A DNA stretch of 49,695 nucleotides from an uncultured Nocardioides sp. GTDB lineage: Bacteria; Actinomycetota; Actinomycetes; Propionibacteriales; Nocardioidaceae. How positions within the stretch are numbered: position 1 is the first letter of the stretch; the number at the start of each line of letters is the position of its first letter. The notes under the pieces were generated by a model. That model searched no databases. It had not been told where the DNA came from and was given only the letters and a program-made list of their open reading frames with translations. Shown piece by piece: positions 27,241-35,001 of the stretch. A program made the translations under genes and the position numbers. The DNA is taken from positions 1 through 49,695 of the forward strand of contig NZ_CADCUP010000035.1 of assembly GCF_902805925.1 (NCBI RefSeq), given 5' to 3'.

Positions 27241-28680
27241 TCACGCCACCATCACCCGCCCCCGGCGGGAGCCGGGGCGGCTGCCGGCGTCGGAGGTGAC
27301 GACGTCCCACGAGACCGCGAGGCGGCGCACGGCCTCCTCGAGCTCCTCGACGGGACGGGTCCACGGGATGCGGACGAAGCGGTCGAGCCCCCCCTCGGCC
27401 GCGAACACCGGTCCGGGGGCCACGATCACGCCGTGACGCTCGGCCTCGACCGCGAGGTCGGTGGCGGCCGAGACCGGCAGCTGGCACCACAGCGCCAGCC
27501 CGCCGGTCGGCACGAAGAACGACCAGTCGGGCAGCTCTCCGCGCACGGCGGCGACCAGGGCGTCGCGCTGCTCGCGCAGCCGGGCCCGGTGGTCGGCCAC
27601 GACCGTGCCGCGCTCGGCGAGCAGCCGGCTGAGCACGAGCTGCTCGAGCACCGGCGAGCCGAGGTCGAGGCCCAGCCGGGCGGTGACCAGCCGCTCCACG
27701 AGGTCGTGCGGGGCGCGCAGCCACCCCAGCCGCAGGCCCCCCCAGAACGTCTTGCTGGCGCTGCCGATGGTGATGGCACCGGGGGAGTGATGAGCGAACG
27801 GCAGCGGCATCTCCTGGCCCTCCAGCGCCAGGGCCTGGTGGGCCTCGTCGACGACGGCGGTGGTGCGGGTGGCCGCGAGGTGCCCCGCCAGGGTGGCCCG
27901 CTGCTCGTCGGTCATCAGGTGGCCCGTGGGGTTCTGGAAGTCGGGGATCAGGTAGGCCAGCCGCGGCGCCGTCTGCCGCAGCACCGCCGCGGTCGCGTCG
28001 AGGTCCCAGCCGTCGGGGTCCACCGGTGAGGGCACGATGCGGGCGCCGCTGTGGCGGATCGCGTCCACCGCGTTGGGGTAGCACGGCGACTCCACCAGCG
28101 CCCGGTCGCCCGAGCCGGTGAAGGCCTGTGCGACGATCGAGGCGGCCGACAGCGCTCCCGGCGTCACCAGCACCTGCTCGGGGTCGGTCGGGAGCCCGCG
28201 CTCGTCGTACGTCGCGGCGATGGCCTGCTGGAGCTCCGGCACGCCGGCGACGAAGTAGCCGTGGCTGGACAGGTACGCCGGGAGCTCGGCCGCGGCCGCG
28301 GCGTAGGCGGCTCCCACGCCGCACGGTGCCGAGGTGGCCGCGCAGCTGAGGTCGATGGCGTCGGCGTCGCCGGGACGCGGGAGCAGCGCCTTGTCGAGCG
28401 CCCGGGTGCGACCGCTGGGCACGCGGGTGAAGGTGCCGTGGCCCACCCGCGCCTCGGCGTAGCCGACCTCGCGGAGGGCGGCGTACGCCCGGGTCACGGT
28501 GGTGCGGGAGACCGCCAGGGTGGCGGTGAGCTCCCGCTCGCTCGGCAGCCGGGTGCCCAGGCCGATCCGGCCGTCCCCGATGAGCAGGCGCAGGGAGTCG
28601 GCCAGGCCGGCGTACGCGGGGGAGCGGTCGAAGTCACCCACGAGGGCGGCGACCCGCTGGGGACTGATGGAGGGAGCCAT
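27241..28680 (-). CDS. MocR-type GntR/aminotransferase regulator
   Basis: This 479-residue protein joins a GntR winged helix (about 10-80: GTRLPSERELTATLAVSRTTVTRAYAALREVGYAEARVGHGTF) to a fold-type I aminotransferase-like domain. The PLP lysine is in GSASKTFWGGLRLGW, and NPTGHLM and VVDEAHQALALEG are further cofactor regions. MocR proteins usually sense PLP or an amino compound and regulate a divergent gene. Here that gene is a YczE-like membrane protein 62 bp away, with a 7-bp inverted repeat between. The ATG at 28680 is preferred over a GTG at 28689. Confidence 0.93.
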   Translation of the reverse strand: MAPSISPQRVAALVGDFDRSPAYAGLADSLRLLIGDGRIGLGTRLPSERELTATLAVSRTTVTRAYAALREVGYAEARVGHGTFTRVPSGRTRALDKALLPRPGDADAIDLSCAATSAPCGVGAAYAAAAAELPAYLSSHGYFVAGVPELQQAIAATYDERGLPTDPEQVLVTPGALSAASIVAQAFTGSGDRALVESPCYPNAVDAIRHSGARIVPSPVDPDGWDLDATAAVLRQTAPRLAYLIPDFQNPTGHLMTDEQRATLAGHLAATRTTAVVDEAHQALALEGQEMPLPFAHHSPGAITIGSASKTFWGGLRLGWLRAPHDLVERLVTARLGLDLGSPVLEQLVLSRLLAERGTVVADHRARLREQRDALVAAVRGELPDWSFFVPTGGLALWCQLPVSAATDLAVEAERHGVIVAPGPVFAAEGGLDRFVRIPWTRPVEELEEAVRRLAVSWDVVTSDAGSRPGSRRGRVMVA

Positions 28681-28697
28681 GCAGGCCACTGTCGCAC

Positions 28698-28724
28698 GAT
28701 TGGCTATTCATTCCAAGGCCAATC
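28698..28724. promoter_or_regulatory. Candidate MocR operator
   Basis: GATTGGC (28698-28704) and GCCAATC (28718-28724) form a perfect inverted repeat around an AT-rich 13-nt spacer that itself includes CCAA, so TTGG/CCAA pairs can be read in two registers. It is the only AT-rich stretch between the divergent genes and must contain or overlap both promoters. Confidence 0.65.
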
Positions 28725-28741
28725 TGGGTCACCATGGAGAC

Positions 28742-29434
28742 GTGACCCGCACGCCCCTGGCCCACCTGACCCCGCTGGAGCAGCTCCGCGCACCGCGCCT
28801 TCCCCGCCGCCTGGCCCAGCTGATGCTCGGCCTGCTCCTGTACGGCGCCTCGATGGGCATGATGATCGAGGCCACGCTCGGCCTCGACCCCTGGGACGTC
28901 CTGCACGCCGGCCTGGCGGAGCAGACGGGGTGGAGCTTCGGGACGATCGTGATCGTCGTCGGCTTCGCCGTCCTGCTGCTGTGGATCCCGCTGCGCCAGA
29001 TGCCCGGCCTGGGCACGGTGGCCAACGCGGTGGTCATCGGTGTCGCCACCGACGCCACGCTGGCGCTGGTCGTCCCTCCCGACGCCCTGGCCGCCCGCCT
29101 GGCGATGCTGCTCGGCGGCGTCGTGGTCAACGGCTTCGCCGGGGCCCTCTACATCGGCTCCCAGCTCGGCCCCGGCCCCCGGGACGGGCTGATGACGGGC
29201 CTGGTGCGCCGCACGGGCCTCTCCGTGCGGCTCGTGCGCACCTCGCTGGAGGTGCTGGTGCTCGCCGTCGGCTGGCTGCTCGGCGGACCCGTCGGGCTGG
29301 GCACGGTGGTCTATGCGCTCGCGATCGGTCCGCTGGTGCACACGATGCTGCCGTGGTGCACCGTCGACCTCGGTCCGGAGTACGCCCCGGCGCCGGTGGT
29401 CGACCCCGACGTCGAGCGGCCGATCGCCAGCTAG
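28742..29434 (+). CDS. YczE/YitT-like integral membrane protein
   Basis: This 230-residue protein has about five hydrophobic segments and the YczE-type strings LLYGASMGMMIEATLGLDPWDVLHAGLAEQTG, VNGFAGALYIGSQLGPGPRDGLMTGL and VRLVRTSLEVLVLAVGWLLGG. The biochemical role of YczE is unknown; many copies lie divergent from MocR regulators, as here, which suggests transport of a vitamin B6-linked or amino compound. The GTG at 28742 begins VTRTPLAHLTPLEQLRAPRL. Its stop overlaps the convergent methyltransferase stop. Confidence 0.85.
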   Translation: MTRTPLAHLTPLEQLRAPRLPRRLAQLMLGLLLYGASMGMMIEATLGLDPWDVLHAGLAEQTGWSFGTIVIVVGFAVLLLWIPLRQMPGLGTVANAVVIGVATDATLALVVPPDALAARLAMLLGGVVVNGFAGALYIGSQLGPGPRDGLMTGLVRRTGLSVRLVRTSLEVLVLAVGWLLGGPVGLGTVVYALAIGPLVHTMLPWCTVDLGPEYAPAPVVDPDVERPIAS

Positions 29435-29997
29435 CGCCGGGTGGCGATGAGCGCCGAGGCGTCGGGGGCGATCATCACCTCGACGGCGGTGAACCGCTCG
29501 TCGGTCAGCCACTCCTCGCGCAGGGTGTCGACCCGGCCGCGATGGATCGGCGGCCACATCTCGCACGGGATGAAGTCGTCGAGCACCACCAGGCCGCCCG
29601 GCTCGAGGAGGTCGGCGACGGCGTCCACGCGCACGCTCTCGGGCTCCCCCGAGTCGAGGAACAGCAGCGAGAAGGGGCCCTGGTCGGTCAGCGTCGACCA
29701 GTCGGCGGCCAGCACGTCGACCGACGGGTCGTCCTGGAAGATCTCCGCCGCCGCGGTCGCGAGCCTGGGGTCGAGCTCCGCGGTGACGATGCGCACGTCG
29801 TCGCGCACACCGGAGCGCAGCCAGGCGGTCCCCACGCCGCAGCCGGTGCCGAACTCCGCCATCGTGCCGCCCCGCGTCGCGGCCAGCGTGGCCAGCAGCC
29901 GGCCGGTCTCGTTGCGGCAGAACGACACGTAGCCGGCCTTGCGCGAGACGTCGAACGCACGGGCCACGATGCCGGGCAGGTCGGGGGGAGCGCTCAT
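29431..29997 (-). CDS. Class I SAM-dependent methyltransferase (O-methyltransferase-like)
   Basis: This 188-residue protein resembles the caffeoyl-CoA/catechol O-methyltransferase group. SAM motif I is TMAEFGTGCGVGTAWL, the acidic residue at the end of strand 2 is in IVTAELDPRLA, and LLFLDSGEPESVRVDAVADLLEPGGLVVLDDF supplies later motifs. The substrate is unknown. It converges on yczE with the stop codons overlapping (CTAG). A GGGAGA site lies upstream of the ATG. Confidence 0.85.
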   Translation of the reverse strand: MSAPPDLPGIVARAFDVSRKAGYVSFCRNETGRLLATLAATRGGTMAEFGTGCGVGTAWLRSGVRDDVRIVTAELDPRLATAAAEIFQDDPSVDVLAADWSTLTDQGPFSLLFLDSGEPESVRVDAVADLLEPGGLVVLDDFIPCEMWPPIHRGRVDTLREEWLTDERFTAVEVMIAPDASALIATRR

Positions 29998-30080
29998 GCT
30001 GCGAGTCTCCCATCATGGAACCGGCGTCTCGGCATGTGACCGGTTCGGGAAAGTGCTCGATCGGGCGGCGCGGGTCGGCG

Positions 30081-30086
30081 TACGGT
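30081..30086 (+). promoter_or_regulatory. Candidate -10 of the leuB leader transcript
   Basis: TACGGT ends 10 nt before the ATG of the leader peptide at 30097, giving a very short untranslated leader. No convincing -35 was found. Confidence 0.4.
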
Positions 30087-30096
30087 CGTGGCCATC

Positions 30097-30141
30097 ATGC
30101 GGAGCGTTCTCGTACTCATCGGCTGCCGCGGCGAGGCCTGA
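30097..30141 (+). CDS. leuB-region leader peptide MRSVLVLIGCRGEA
   Basis: This 14-residue ORF has five consecutive branched-chain codons, GTT CTC GTA CTC ATC (Val-Leu-Val-Leu-Ile), at positions 4-8. Its 3' codons form the 5' arm of a strong hairpin. It precedes a 45-aa ORF and leuB. The codon content points to ribosome-mediated control by branched-chain aminoacyl-tRNA, as for ilvB, although no U-tract terminator follows. It is too short for standard gene finders. Confidence 0.65.
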   Translation: MRSVLVLIGCRGEA

Positions 30142-30176
30142 CACATCTGACTGTCACCGGGGCCACCTCGCCGCGG
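30126..30176 (+). promoter_or_regulatory. Leader hairpin downstream of the ILV codons
   Basis: CCGCGGCGAGG (30126-30136) pairs perfectly with CCTCGCCGCGG (30166-30176), 11 pairs. TGACA (30139-30143) with TGTCA (30152-30156) can form an inner stem. The 5' arm begins 6 nt after the last Ile codon, so a ribosome stalled on the ILV codons would block it. A weaker alternative pairs GGTGTTCGG (30175-30183) with CCCGACACC downstream, competing for the 3' arm. Confidence 0.6.
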
Positions 30177-30239
30177 TGTTCGGCGTTGCGGTCCCGGATC
30201 TCCTCCCGACACCCGCCCGCAGACCCTGAGGACACCGCC

Positions 30240-30377
30240 ATGTACGACATGTACCCCGAGTGGGGACCCGCCAGCCACAGCCCCGAGAACCCGCGCAGCG
30301 GCGAGGCGGCAGCCCGCGCCCTGCAGGCCTCGCTTGACCTGCGAGACAACGGCGGGCAGTCGCCCGACGACAACTAG
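30240..30377 (+). CDS. 45-aa acidic small protein upstream of leuB
   Basis: This small ORF starts [18 protein letters not shown] and ends with an Ala-rich helix and a polar tail. GAGGA precedes the ATG at a usable distance. It is hydrophilic, without signal or membrane segment. The MYPEWGP start looks like a conserved small actinobacterial protein, but I cannot name a family and this recollection is unchecked. It is placed between the ILV leader peptide and leuB, and its TAG stop forms part of a TAGCCT hexamer 8 nt before the leuB ATG. Confidence 0.6.
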   Translation: MYDMYPEWGPASHSPENPRSGEAAARALQASLDLRDNGGQSPDDN

Positions 30378-30380
30378 CCT
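30375..30380 (+). promoter_or_regulatory. Candidate -10 of a leaderless leuB transcript
   Basis: TAGCCT includes the TAG stop of the 45-aa ORF and ends 8 nt before the leuB ATG, which has no Shine-Dalgarno site. If real, leuB has a second promoter that bypasses the leader. Confidence 0.4.
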
Positions 30381-30388
30381 CGCCCTCC

Positions 30389-31453
30389 ATGACCACATCG
30401 GAGACCGCCGCACCCAGCATCAGGCTCGCCGTCATCGGCGGCGACGGCATCGGGCCGGAGGTCACCGCCGAGGGCCTCAAGGTGCTCGAGGCGGTGGCGC
30501 CGGCGAAGGTCGAGGCCACCCGCTACGACCTGGGCGCCGAGCGCTACCTCGCGACCGGCGAGGTGCTGCCCGACACCGTGCTCGAGGAGATCCGCCGGCA
30601 CGACGCGATCCTGCTCGGTGCGATCGGCGGCAGGCCCAACGACCCGAACCTGCCGCCGGGCCTCCTGGAGCGGGGGCTGCTGCTGCGTCTGCGCTTCGAG
30701 CTCGACCACTACGTCAACCTGCGCCCGAGCCGGATCCTCCCCGGCGTCACCTCACCCCTGGCGGACCCCGGGGAGGTCGACTTCGTCGTGGTCCGCGAGG
30801 GCACCGAGGGCCCCTACACCGGCAACGGCGGCGCCCTGCGCGTCGGCACCCCGGCCGAGGTGGCCACCGAGGTCAGCGTCAACACGGCGTACGGCGTGGA
30901 GCGGGTGCTACGCGACGCCTTCGCCCGGGCCGACCAGCGACCCCGGCAGCGGCTCACCCTGGTCCACAAGACCAACGTGCTCGTGCACGCCGGCTCGCTG
31001 TGGTGGCGGCTGACCCAGGAGGTCGCCCGCGAGTTCCCCGCCGTCACCGTCGACTACATGCACGTCGACGCGGCGATGATCTTCCTGGTCACCGACCCGG
31101 CGCGCTTCGACGTCATCGTCACCGACAACCTCTTCGGCGACATCGTCACCGACCTCGCCGCCGCCATCACCGGCGGCATCGGGCTCGCCGCCTCGGGCAA
31201 CGTCAACCCCGACCGCACCAGCCCCTCGATGTTCGAGCCGGTGCACGGGTCGGCGCCCGACATCGCCGGCCAGCACAAGGCGGACCCCACCGCGGCGATC
31301 CTGTCGGCGGGCCTGCTGCTCCACCACCTCGGTCACGCCGACGCCGCCACCGCGGTGGAGGCGGCCGTCGTCGCCGACCTGGCTGCCCGGACCCCGGGGG
31401 AGTCGCGCACCACCACGGCCGTGGGCGACGCGATCCTGGCGCGCCTGGGCTGA
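30389..31453 (+). CDS. leuB: 3-isopropylmalate dehydrogenase
   Basis: LeuB oxidatively decarboxylates 3-isopropylmalate in leucine synthesis. The 354-residue protein has the N-terminal [19 protein letters not shown], an arginine-rich substrate region ([19 protein letters not shown]), and the metal-binding aspartates in DYMHVDAAM and [19 protein letters not shown], then [17 protein letters not shown] for NAD. The length is that of the compact actinobacterial form. A C-rich hairpin directly after the stop separates it from ilvE. Confidence 0.97.
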   Translation: MTTSETAAPSIRLAVIGGDGIGPEVTAEGLKVLEAVAPAKVEATRYDLGAERYLATGEVLPDTVLEEIRRHDAILLGAIGGRPNDPNLPPGLLERGLLLRLRFELDHYVNLRPSRILPGVTSPLADPGEVDFVVVREGTEGPYTGNGGALRVGTPAEVATEVSVNTAYGVERVLRDAFARADQRPRQRLTLVHKTNVLVHAGSLWWRLTQEVAREFPAVTVDYMHVDAAMIFLVTDPARFDVIVTDNLFGDIVTDLAAAITGGIGLAASGNVNPDRTSPSMFEPVHGSAPDIAGQHKADPTAAILSAGLLLHHLGHADAATAVEAAVVADLAARTPGESRTTTAVGDAILARLG

Positions 31454-31457
31454 GGAG

Positions 31458-31479
31458 CCGGGCCGGGCGGCCGGCCCGG
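31458..31479 (+). terminator. Hairpin after leuB
   Basis: CCGGGCCGG (31458-31466) pairs with CCGGCCCGG (31471-31479) over a GCGG loop, beginning 5 nt after the leuB stop. No U-run follows, a common actinobacterial form. Confidence 0.55.
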
Positions 31480-31568
31480 TCCTCCCCAGCCGAGGCCGTT
31501 GCTCCCACCCCCGGGGTGGCTCGGCCAATCCCGTCAGCACCTGTCCGCCGGCCGCCCGAACTCTTGGA

Positions 31569-31574
31569 TACCGT
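31569..31574 (+). promoter_or_regulatory. -10 element for leaderless ilvE
   Basis: TACCGT ends 6 nt before the ATG at 31581, matching the leaderless spacing seen at ilvD and elsewhere. There is no ribosome-binding site. Confidence 0.55.
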
Positions 31575-31580
31575 GTCGCC

Positions 31581-32654
31581 ATGGACATCAGCACCACCCT
31601 CTCCGCCACCCCGGTCGACGACTCCCGCCTCGCCGGGATCCTGGCGAACCCGGGCTTCGGCCAGTTCTTCACCGACCACATGCTCACGGTCGAGTGGACC
31701 CCGGAGCAGGGGTGGCACGACGCCCGCATCACGCCGTACGGCCCGATCGCGATGGACCCCGCGACCGCGGTGCTGCACTACGCGCAGGAGACGTTCGAGG
31801 GCATGAAGGCCTACCGGCGCGACGACGGGTCGGTGTGGACCTTCCGCCCGGAGGAGAACGCCAAGCGGATGATCCGGTCCAGCCGGCGACTGGCCTTCCC
31901 CGAGCTGCCGGTCGAGGACTTCGTGCAGGCCGTCGACGCGCTGGTCACGGTCGACGAGCACTGGGTGCCGGAGAACGGCGGCGAGAAGAGCCTCTACCTG
32001 CGGCCGTTCATGTTCGCCTCCGAGGTGTTCCTCGGCGTGCGCCCGGCCCAGCACGTGACGTTCATGGTCATCGCCTCCCCGGCGGGCGCCTACTTCAAGG
32101 GCGGCGTGAAGCCGGTCTCGCTGTGGCTCACCCACGACTACACCCGCGCCGGTCGCGGTGGCATGGGCGCGGCCAAGACCGGCGGCAACTACGCCAGCTC
32201 GCTGGTCGCGCAGCAGGAGGCCACCGCCCACGGGTGCGACCAGGTGGTCTTCCTCGACAGCCAGGAGGGGCGGTACGTCGAGGAGCTGGGCGGGATGAAC
32301 CTGTACTTCGTCTTCGACGACGGCCGGATCGTCACCCCCGAGACCGGCACGATCCTCGAGGGCATCACCCGTGCCTCGATCATCGAGCTGGCGGGCAAGC
32401 TGGGCCACCAGGTGGAGGAGCGCAGGCTCTCCATCGACGAGTGGCGCGAGGGCGTCAGCAGCGGTGCCATCACCGAGATCTTCGCCTGTGGCACCGCCGC
32501 GGTGGTGACCCCCGTGGGGACCCTGCGGTCGGCCGAGGGCGACGTGCCGGCGCCCCCTGCCACCGACGTCACGATGCGGGTCCGGCAGAACCTCGTCGAC
32601 GTCCAGTTCGGCCGGGCCGAGGACACCTTCGGCTGGATGCACCGCGTGGTCTGA
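31581..32654 (+). CDS. ilvE: Branched-chain amino acid aminotransferase
   Basis: IlvE makes valine, leucine and isoleucine from their keto acids with glutamate, using PLP. The 357-residue protein is the long (class IV, group II) actinobacterial type: FEGMKAYRRDDGSVWTFRPE near residue 73, the PLP lysine at about 199 in GMGAAKTGGNYASSL, and VEELGGMNLYFVF and FACGTAAVVTPVG in the second half. It appears to be transcribed alone from a leaderless promoter. It completes the set ilvD-ilvBNC-leuB-ilvE in this stretch. Confidence 0.97.
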   Translation: MDISTTLSATPVDDSRLAGILANPGFGQFFTDHMLTVEWTPEQGWHDARITPYGPIAMDPATAVLHYAQETFEGMKAYRRDDGSVWTFRPEENAKRMIRSSRRLAFPELPVEDFVQAVDALVTVDEHWVPENGGEKSLYLRPFMFASEVFLGVRPAQHVTFMVIASPAGAYFKGGVKPVSLWLTHDYTRAGRGGMGAAKTGGNYASSLVAQQEATAHGCDQVVFLDSQEGRYVEELGGMNLYFVFDDGRIVTPETGTILEGITRASIIELAGKLGHQVEERRLSIDEWREGVSSGAITEIFACGTAAVVTPVGTLRSAEGDVPAPPATDVTMRVRQNLVDVQFGRAEDTFGWMHRVV

Positions 32655-32685
32655 CCCGGCCGCGAGGTCGGCCGCATCAGGTGGG

Positions 32686-32704
32686 TAAGGTAAGCCTTAC
32701 CTCA
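32686..32704. promoter_or_regulatory. DtxR/IdeR-type iron box
   Basis: The site contains AGGTAAG-C-CTTACCT, a perfect 15-bp dyad at 32688-32702 closely matching the DtxR/IdeR consensus (TTAGGTTAGGCTAACCTAA). It lies 18 bp before the start of the siderophore-binding lipoprotein gene, so iron-loaded repressor would block its promoter. Confidence 0.85.
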
Positions 32705-32721
32705 CTTGAAAGGCTCATCTC

Positions 32722-33789
32722 GTGCACCTGCCGTTTCCCACCCAGCCCCTCCGGCGCACCGCCACTGCCGCGGCGCTGATCCTCGCCCTGACCCCGGCGC
32801 TGGCCGCCTGTGGTGCCGGGGACGACGCGACCGCCGACGCCGGCCCGGACGCCGTGGCGGAGGAGGGCGCGTTCCCGGCCACCATCGAGCACAAGTACGG
32901 CGCCACCGAGGTGACCGAGGCCCCCGAGCGGGTGGTGACCGTCGGCCTCACCGAGCAGGACGCCGTCCTGGCGCTCGGGGTGGTCCCGGTCGGCGTCACC
33001 AAGTGGTTCGGCGAGGCGCCGGGCGCGATCTTCCCCTGGGCCACCGACGCGCTGGACGCCGCCGGCGGCGAGCTGCCCGAGGTGCTGGAGTCGGCCGACG
33101 GCATCCAGGTCGAGAAGGTCGCCGCCCTGGAGCCCGACCTGATCATCGCCATCAACTCGGGCATGACCGAGCAGGAGTACGACCTGCTCTCCCGGATCGC
33201 CCCCACCGTCGCCTCCGACGACGAGGTCGACTACACCGCGTCGTGGCAGGACATCACCGAGACGGTCGGCACGGCGCTGGGTCGGCCGGCCGAGGCGACG
33301 CGGATCATCGAGGACGTCGAGGGCCGGCTCGAGGCGGCCGCCGCCGAGCACCCGGAGTTCGAGGGCAAGCAGGCCGCCGTCGTCACGGCGTACGAGGGGC
33401 TCTTCGTCTACGGGGAGGGCGACTCCCGCGGACAGATGCTCGAGGAGCTCGGCTTCGAGTTCCCCGAGGTGCTGGAGGACCCCGACTCCGAGGCGTTCGG
33501 CTGGTCGCTGAGCGCCGAGCGCACCTCCGACCTCGGCCAGCTCGACGCCGTGGTCTGGCTCGACCACGACACGGCCGACCCGGCGATGAAGGAGCTGTTC
33601 GAGGGCAGCCGCGCGTTCGAGGAGGGTCGCTGGTTCGACATCAGCGACGCCGACGGCGGCGACTACCACGTGGCCCAGAGCATGGTCACGCCGCTGAGCA
33701 TCCCCTACGTCCTCGAGCGCTACGTCCCGCAGCTGGCCGCAGCCGTCGACGGCGACCCCGCGACCGAGGTCCCGGCCGTCACCGGCTGA
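32722..33789 (+). CDS. Iron-siderophore ABC transporter binding lipoprotein
   Basis: This 355-residue periplasmic-binding-type protein has a lipoprotein signal with lipobox ALAAC (Cys30), then the FecB/FepB-like domain: PERVVTVGLTEQDAVLALGVVPVGV, VEKVAALEPDLIIAINSGMTEQEYDLLSRIAPTV and, late, DAVVWLDHDTADPAMKELF. It should bind a ferric siderophore outside the membrane and pass it to a permease. The permease and ATPase genes are not adjacent, so they must be encoded elsewhere. The upstream iron box makes it iron-repressed. The GTG start gives a sensible basic N-terminus. Confidence 0.93.
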   Translation: MHLPFPTQPLRRTATAAALILALTPALAACGAGDDATADAGPDAVAEEGAFPATIEHKYGATEVTEAPERVVTVGLTEQDAVLALGVVPVGVTKWFGEAPGAIFPWATDALDAAGGELPEVLESADGIQVEKVAALEPDLIIAINSGMTEQEYDLLSRIAPTVASDDEVDYTASWQDITETVGTALGRPAEATRIIEDVEGRLEAAAAEHPEFEGKQAAVVTAYEGLFVYGEGDSRGQMLEELGFEFPEVLEDPDSEAFGWSLSAERTSDLGQLDAVVWLDHDTADPAMKELFEGSRAFEEGRWFDISDADGGDYHVAQSMVTPLSIPYVLERYVPQLAAAVDGDPATEVPAVTG

Positions 33790-33799
33790 CCCCCCAGCA

Positions 33800-33834
33800 G
33801 AAGGGCCCGTCCATCGGGGGAGGACGGGCCCTTC
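33800..33834 (+). terminator. Terminator of the siderophore-binding gene
   Basis: GAAGGGCCCGTCC (33800-33812) and GGACGGGCCCTTC (33822-33834) form a perfect 13-bp stem with a 9-nt loop, 11 nt after the stop codon. No U-tract follows. Confidence 0.8.
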
Positions 33835-33920
33835 GTCGTGCCGGTCGTGCCTTTCACTCCTCATCTGATCAGTACGTCGGGAGACAGGTAGCCTTCGGCA
33901 TCGACGCGCGGGGAGCAACC

Positions 33921-33953
33921 ATGTTCCGCGGAGCTACCGGAGGACTCCTGTGA
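33921..33953 (+). CDS. Possible 10-codon upstream ORF
   Basis: ATG TTC CGC ... CTG TGA encodes MFRGATGGLL. A GGGAG site precedes its ATG, and its TGA overlaps the GTG of the next gene (GTGA). Its own codons contain the GGAGGA ribosome site of that gene. It may couple translation or be chance. Confidence 0.3.
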   Translation: MFRGATGGLL

Positions 33954-34858
33954 CCACTGGCCGTGATCGTCCGTCGCTACCACGCGGGCTGGAGGTCGGT
34001 CGACTCCTGATCGGCTCGGTCCTCGAGCTGGGGATCAAGGCGTACGGTGTGGGCGCGGCCGCAGCTGTCGCCCTGAGCGACGCGGAGACCGTGGGCGGCA
34101 AGGGCCAGGACGCGCTCGCCGCGGTGCCCAGCCTGATGGAGCGCTATCGCGCTGCGAAGTACGTGGCCGACCACCGGCAGGAGATACAGGCCGCACTCGA
34201 CTACGTGAACGCCAACACCCCTCCCCAGGCGGAGCTCGAGGAGGCCGCCAACAAGAGCTCCGAGACGCTCCGCGGCATCGAGACGACGTACGGCGAGGTC
34301 ACTGCGGCGAAGGAGGCTGTCGACGACATCGACGCCCGCAGCCCGCTCGACGCGATCGACCAGACGGGGGAGGCGTTCGGCCACGTGCGCGCGGCGTGGG
34401 GAGCGAAGCCCGACCTCGACTCCATCAGCGACCTCGCCGACAAGGCCGAGCGGGTCAGTCCCTATCTGGACCAGGTGGAGGTGCTGATCCCCGTCTACTA
34501 CGGAGGGCTGCTCAACGTGGCGGACAACTTCGCGAGCGACGAGATCGCAGCCACCCTCGGCGTCATGGCACTGGTGCTGGGACTCGCCTTCATCCTCGGG
34601 ACGGCGGTCGGCTTCTGGGTCCGCAGAGGCCGGCCGGGGCTGATCGCCCGCACGCTGCAACGGTGGGGCGCACGCACGTTCCGGCGCTGGTACGTCCTCA
34701 ACCTGCCCTACGCCCTGAGCCCGGCGCTCTACGCCGCGGCGCACGAGCGCATCCAGCGCGACATCGTGGCGGACCCGCAGAAGGCGCTCGATCCGGAAGT
34801 CTTCCGACAACTCGAGCAGTACTTCAAGGGCAGCCCCAGAGACGACGTAAACACGTGA
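33950..34858 (+). CDS. Single-span membrane protein of unknown function
   Basis: I do not recognise this 302-residue protein. A GGAGGA site 5 nt before the GTG supports the start. Residues 15-45 are weakly hydrophobic (GRLLIGSVLELGIKAYGVGAAAAVAL). Residues 60-185 are helical and charged, likely coiled. One strong membrane segment lies at about 202-226 (ATLGVMALVLGLAFILGTAVGF), followed by a basic cytoplasmic tail with RRGRPGLIARTLQRWGARTFRRW. The layout suggests a membrane-anchored protein with a helical outer or lumenal domain. It stands alone between a terminator and a hairpin at 34898-34920, near the border of the accessory region. Confidence 0.75.
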   Translation: MTTGRDRPSLPRGLEVGRLLIGSVLELGIKAYGVGAAAAVALSDAETVGGKGQDALAAVPSLMERYRAAKYVADHRQEIQAALDYVNANTPPQAELEEAANKSSETLRGIETTYGEVTAAKEAVDDIDARSPLDAIDQTGEAFGHVRAAWGAKPDLDSISDLADKAERVSPYLDQVEVLIPVYYGGLLNVADNFASDEIAATLGVMALVLGLAFILGTAVGFWVRRGRPGLIARTLQRWGARTFRRWYVLNLPYALSPALYAAAHERIQRDIVADPQKALDPEVFRQLEQYFKGSPRDDVNT

Positions 34859-34897
34859 GCGAAGGAGACGTGCCCTCGTAGGGAGCCGACCGCTGCA

Positions 34898-34920
34898 CGC
34901 GTGCCGGTGTGCGGCACGCG
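34898..34920 (+). terminator. Hairpin after the membrane protein gene
   Basis: CGCGTGCCG (34898-34906) pairs with CGGCACGCG (34912-34920) across GTGTG, 40 nt after the stop. No T-run is present. Confidence 0.5.
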
Positions 34921-35001
34921 AAGGCGGCGGGTAGGCGCACCTCGAAACCGCGCATCGCGGCGATCGGCGCGCGCACCGCTCGCGGACGAGGCTGGCCATC
35001 G

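Noticed and set aside
23890..27299. Two frames longer than 1000 codons, one on each strand, over the permease and serA genes
   Set aside because: They have no family features and consist of the Arg/Pro/Gly-rich or His/Asp/Val-rich composition that GC-rich third positions create out of frame. Well-supported genes occupy the region.
30142..30239. Intrinsic terminator in the leuB leader
   Set aside because: The hairpins are strong but no T-run follows any of them, so I report a regulatory hairpin and not a terminator.
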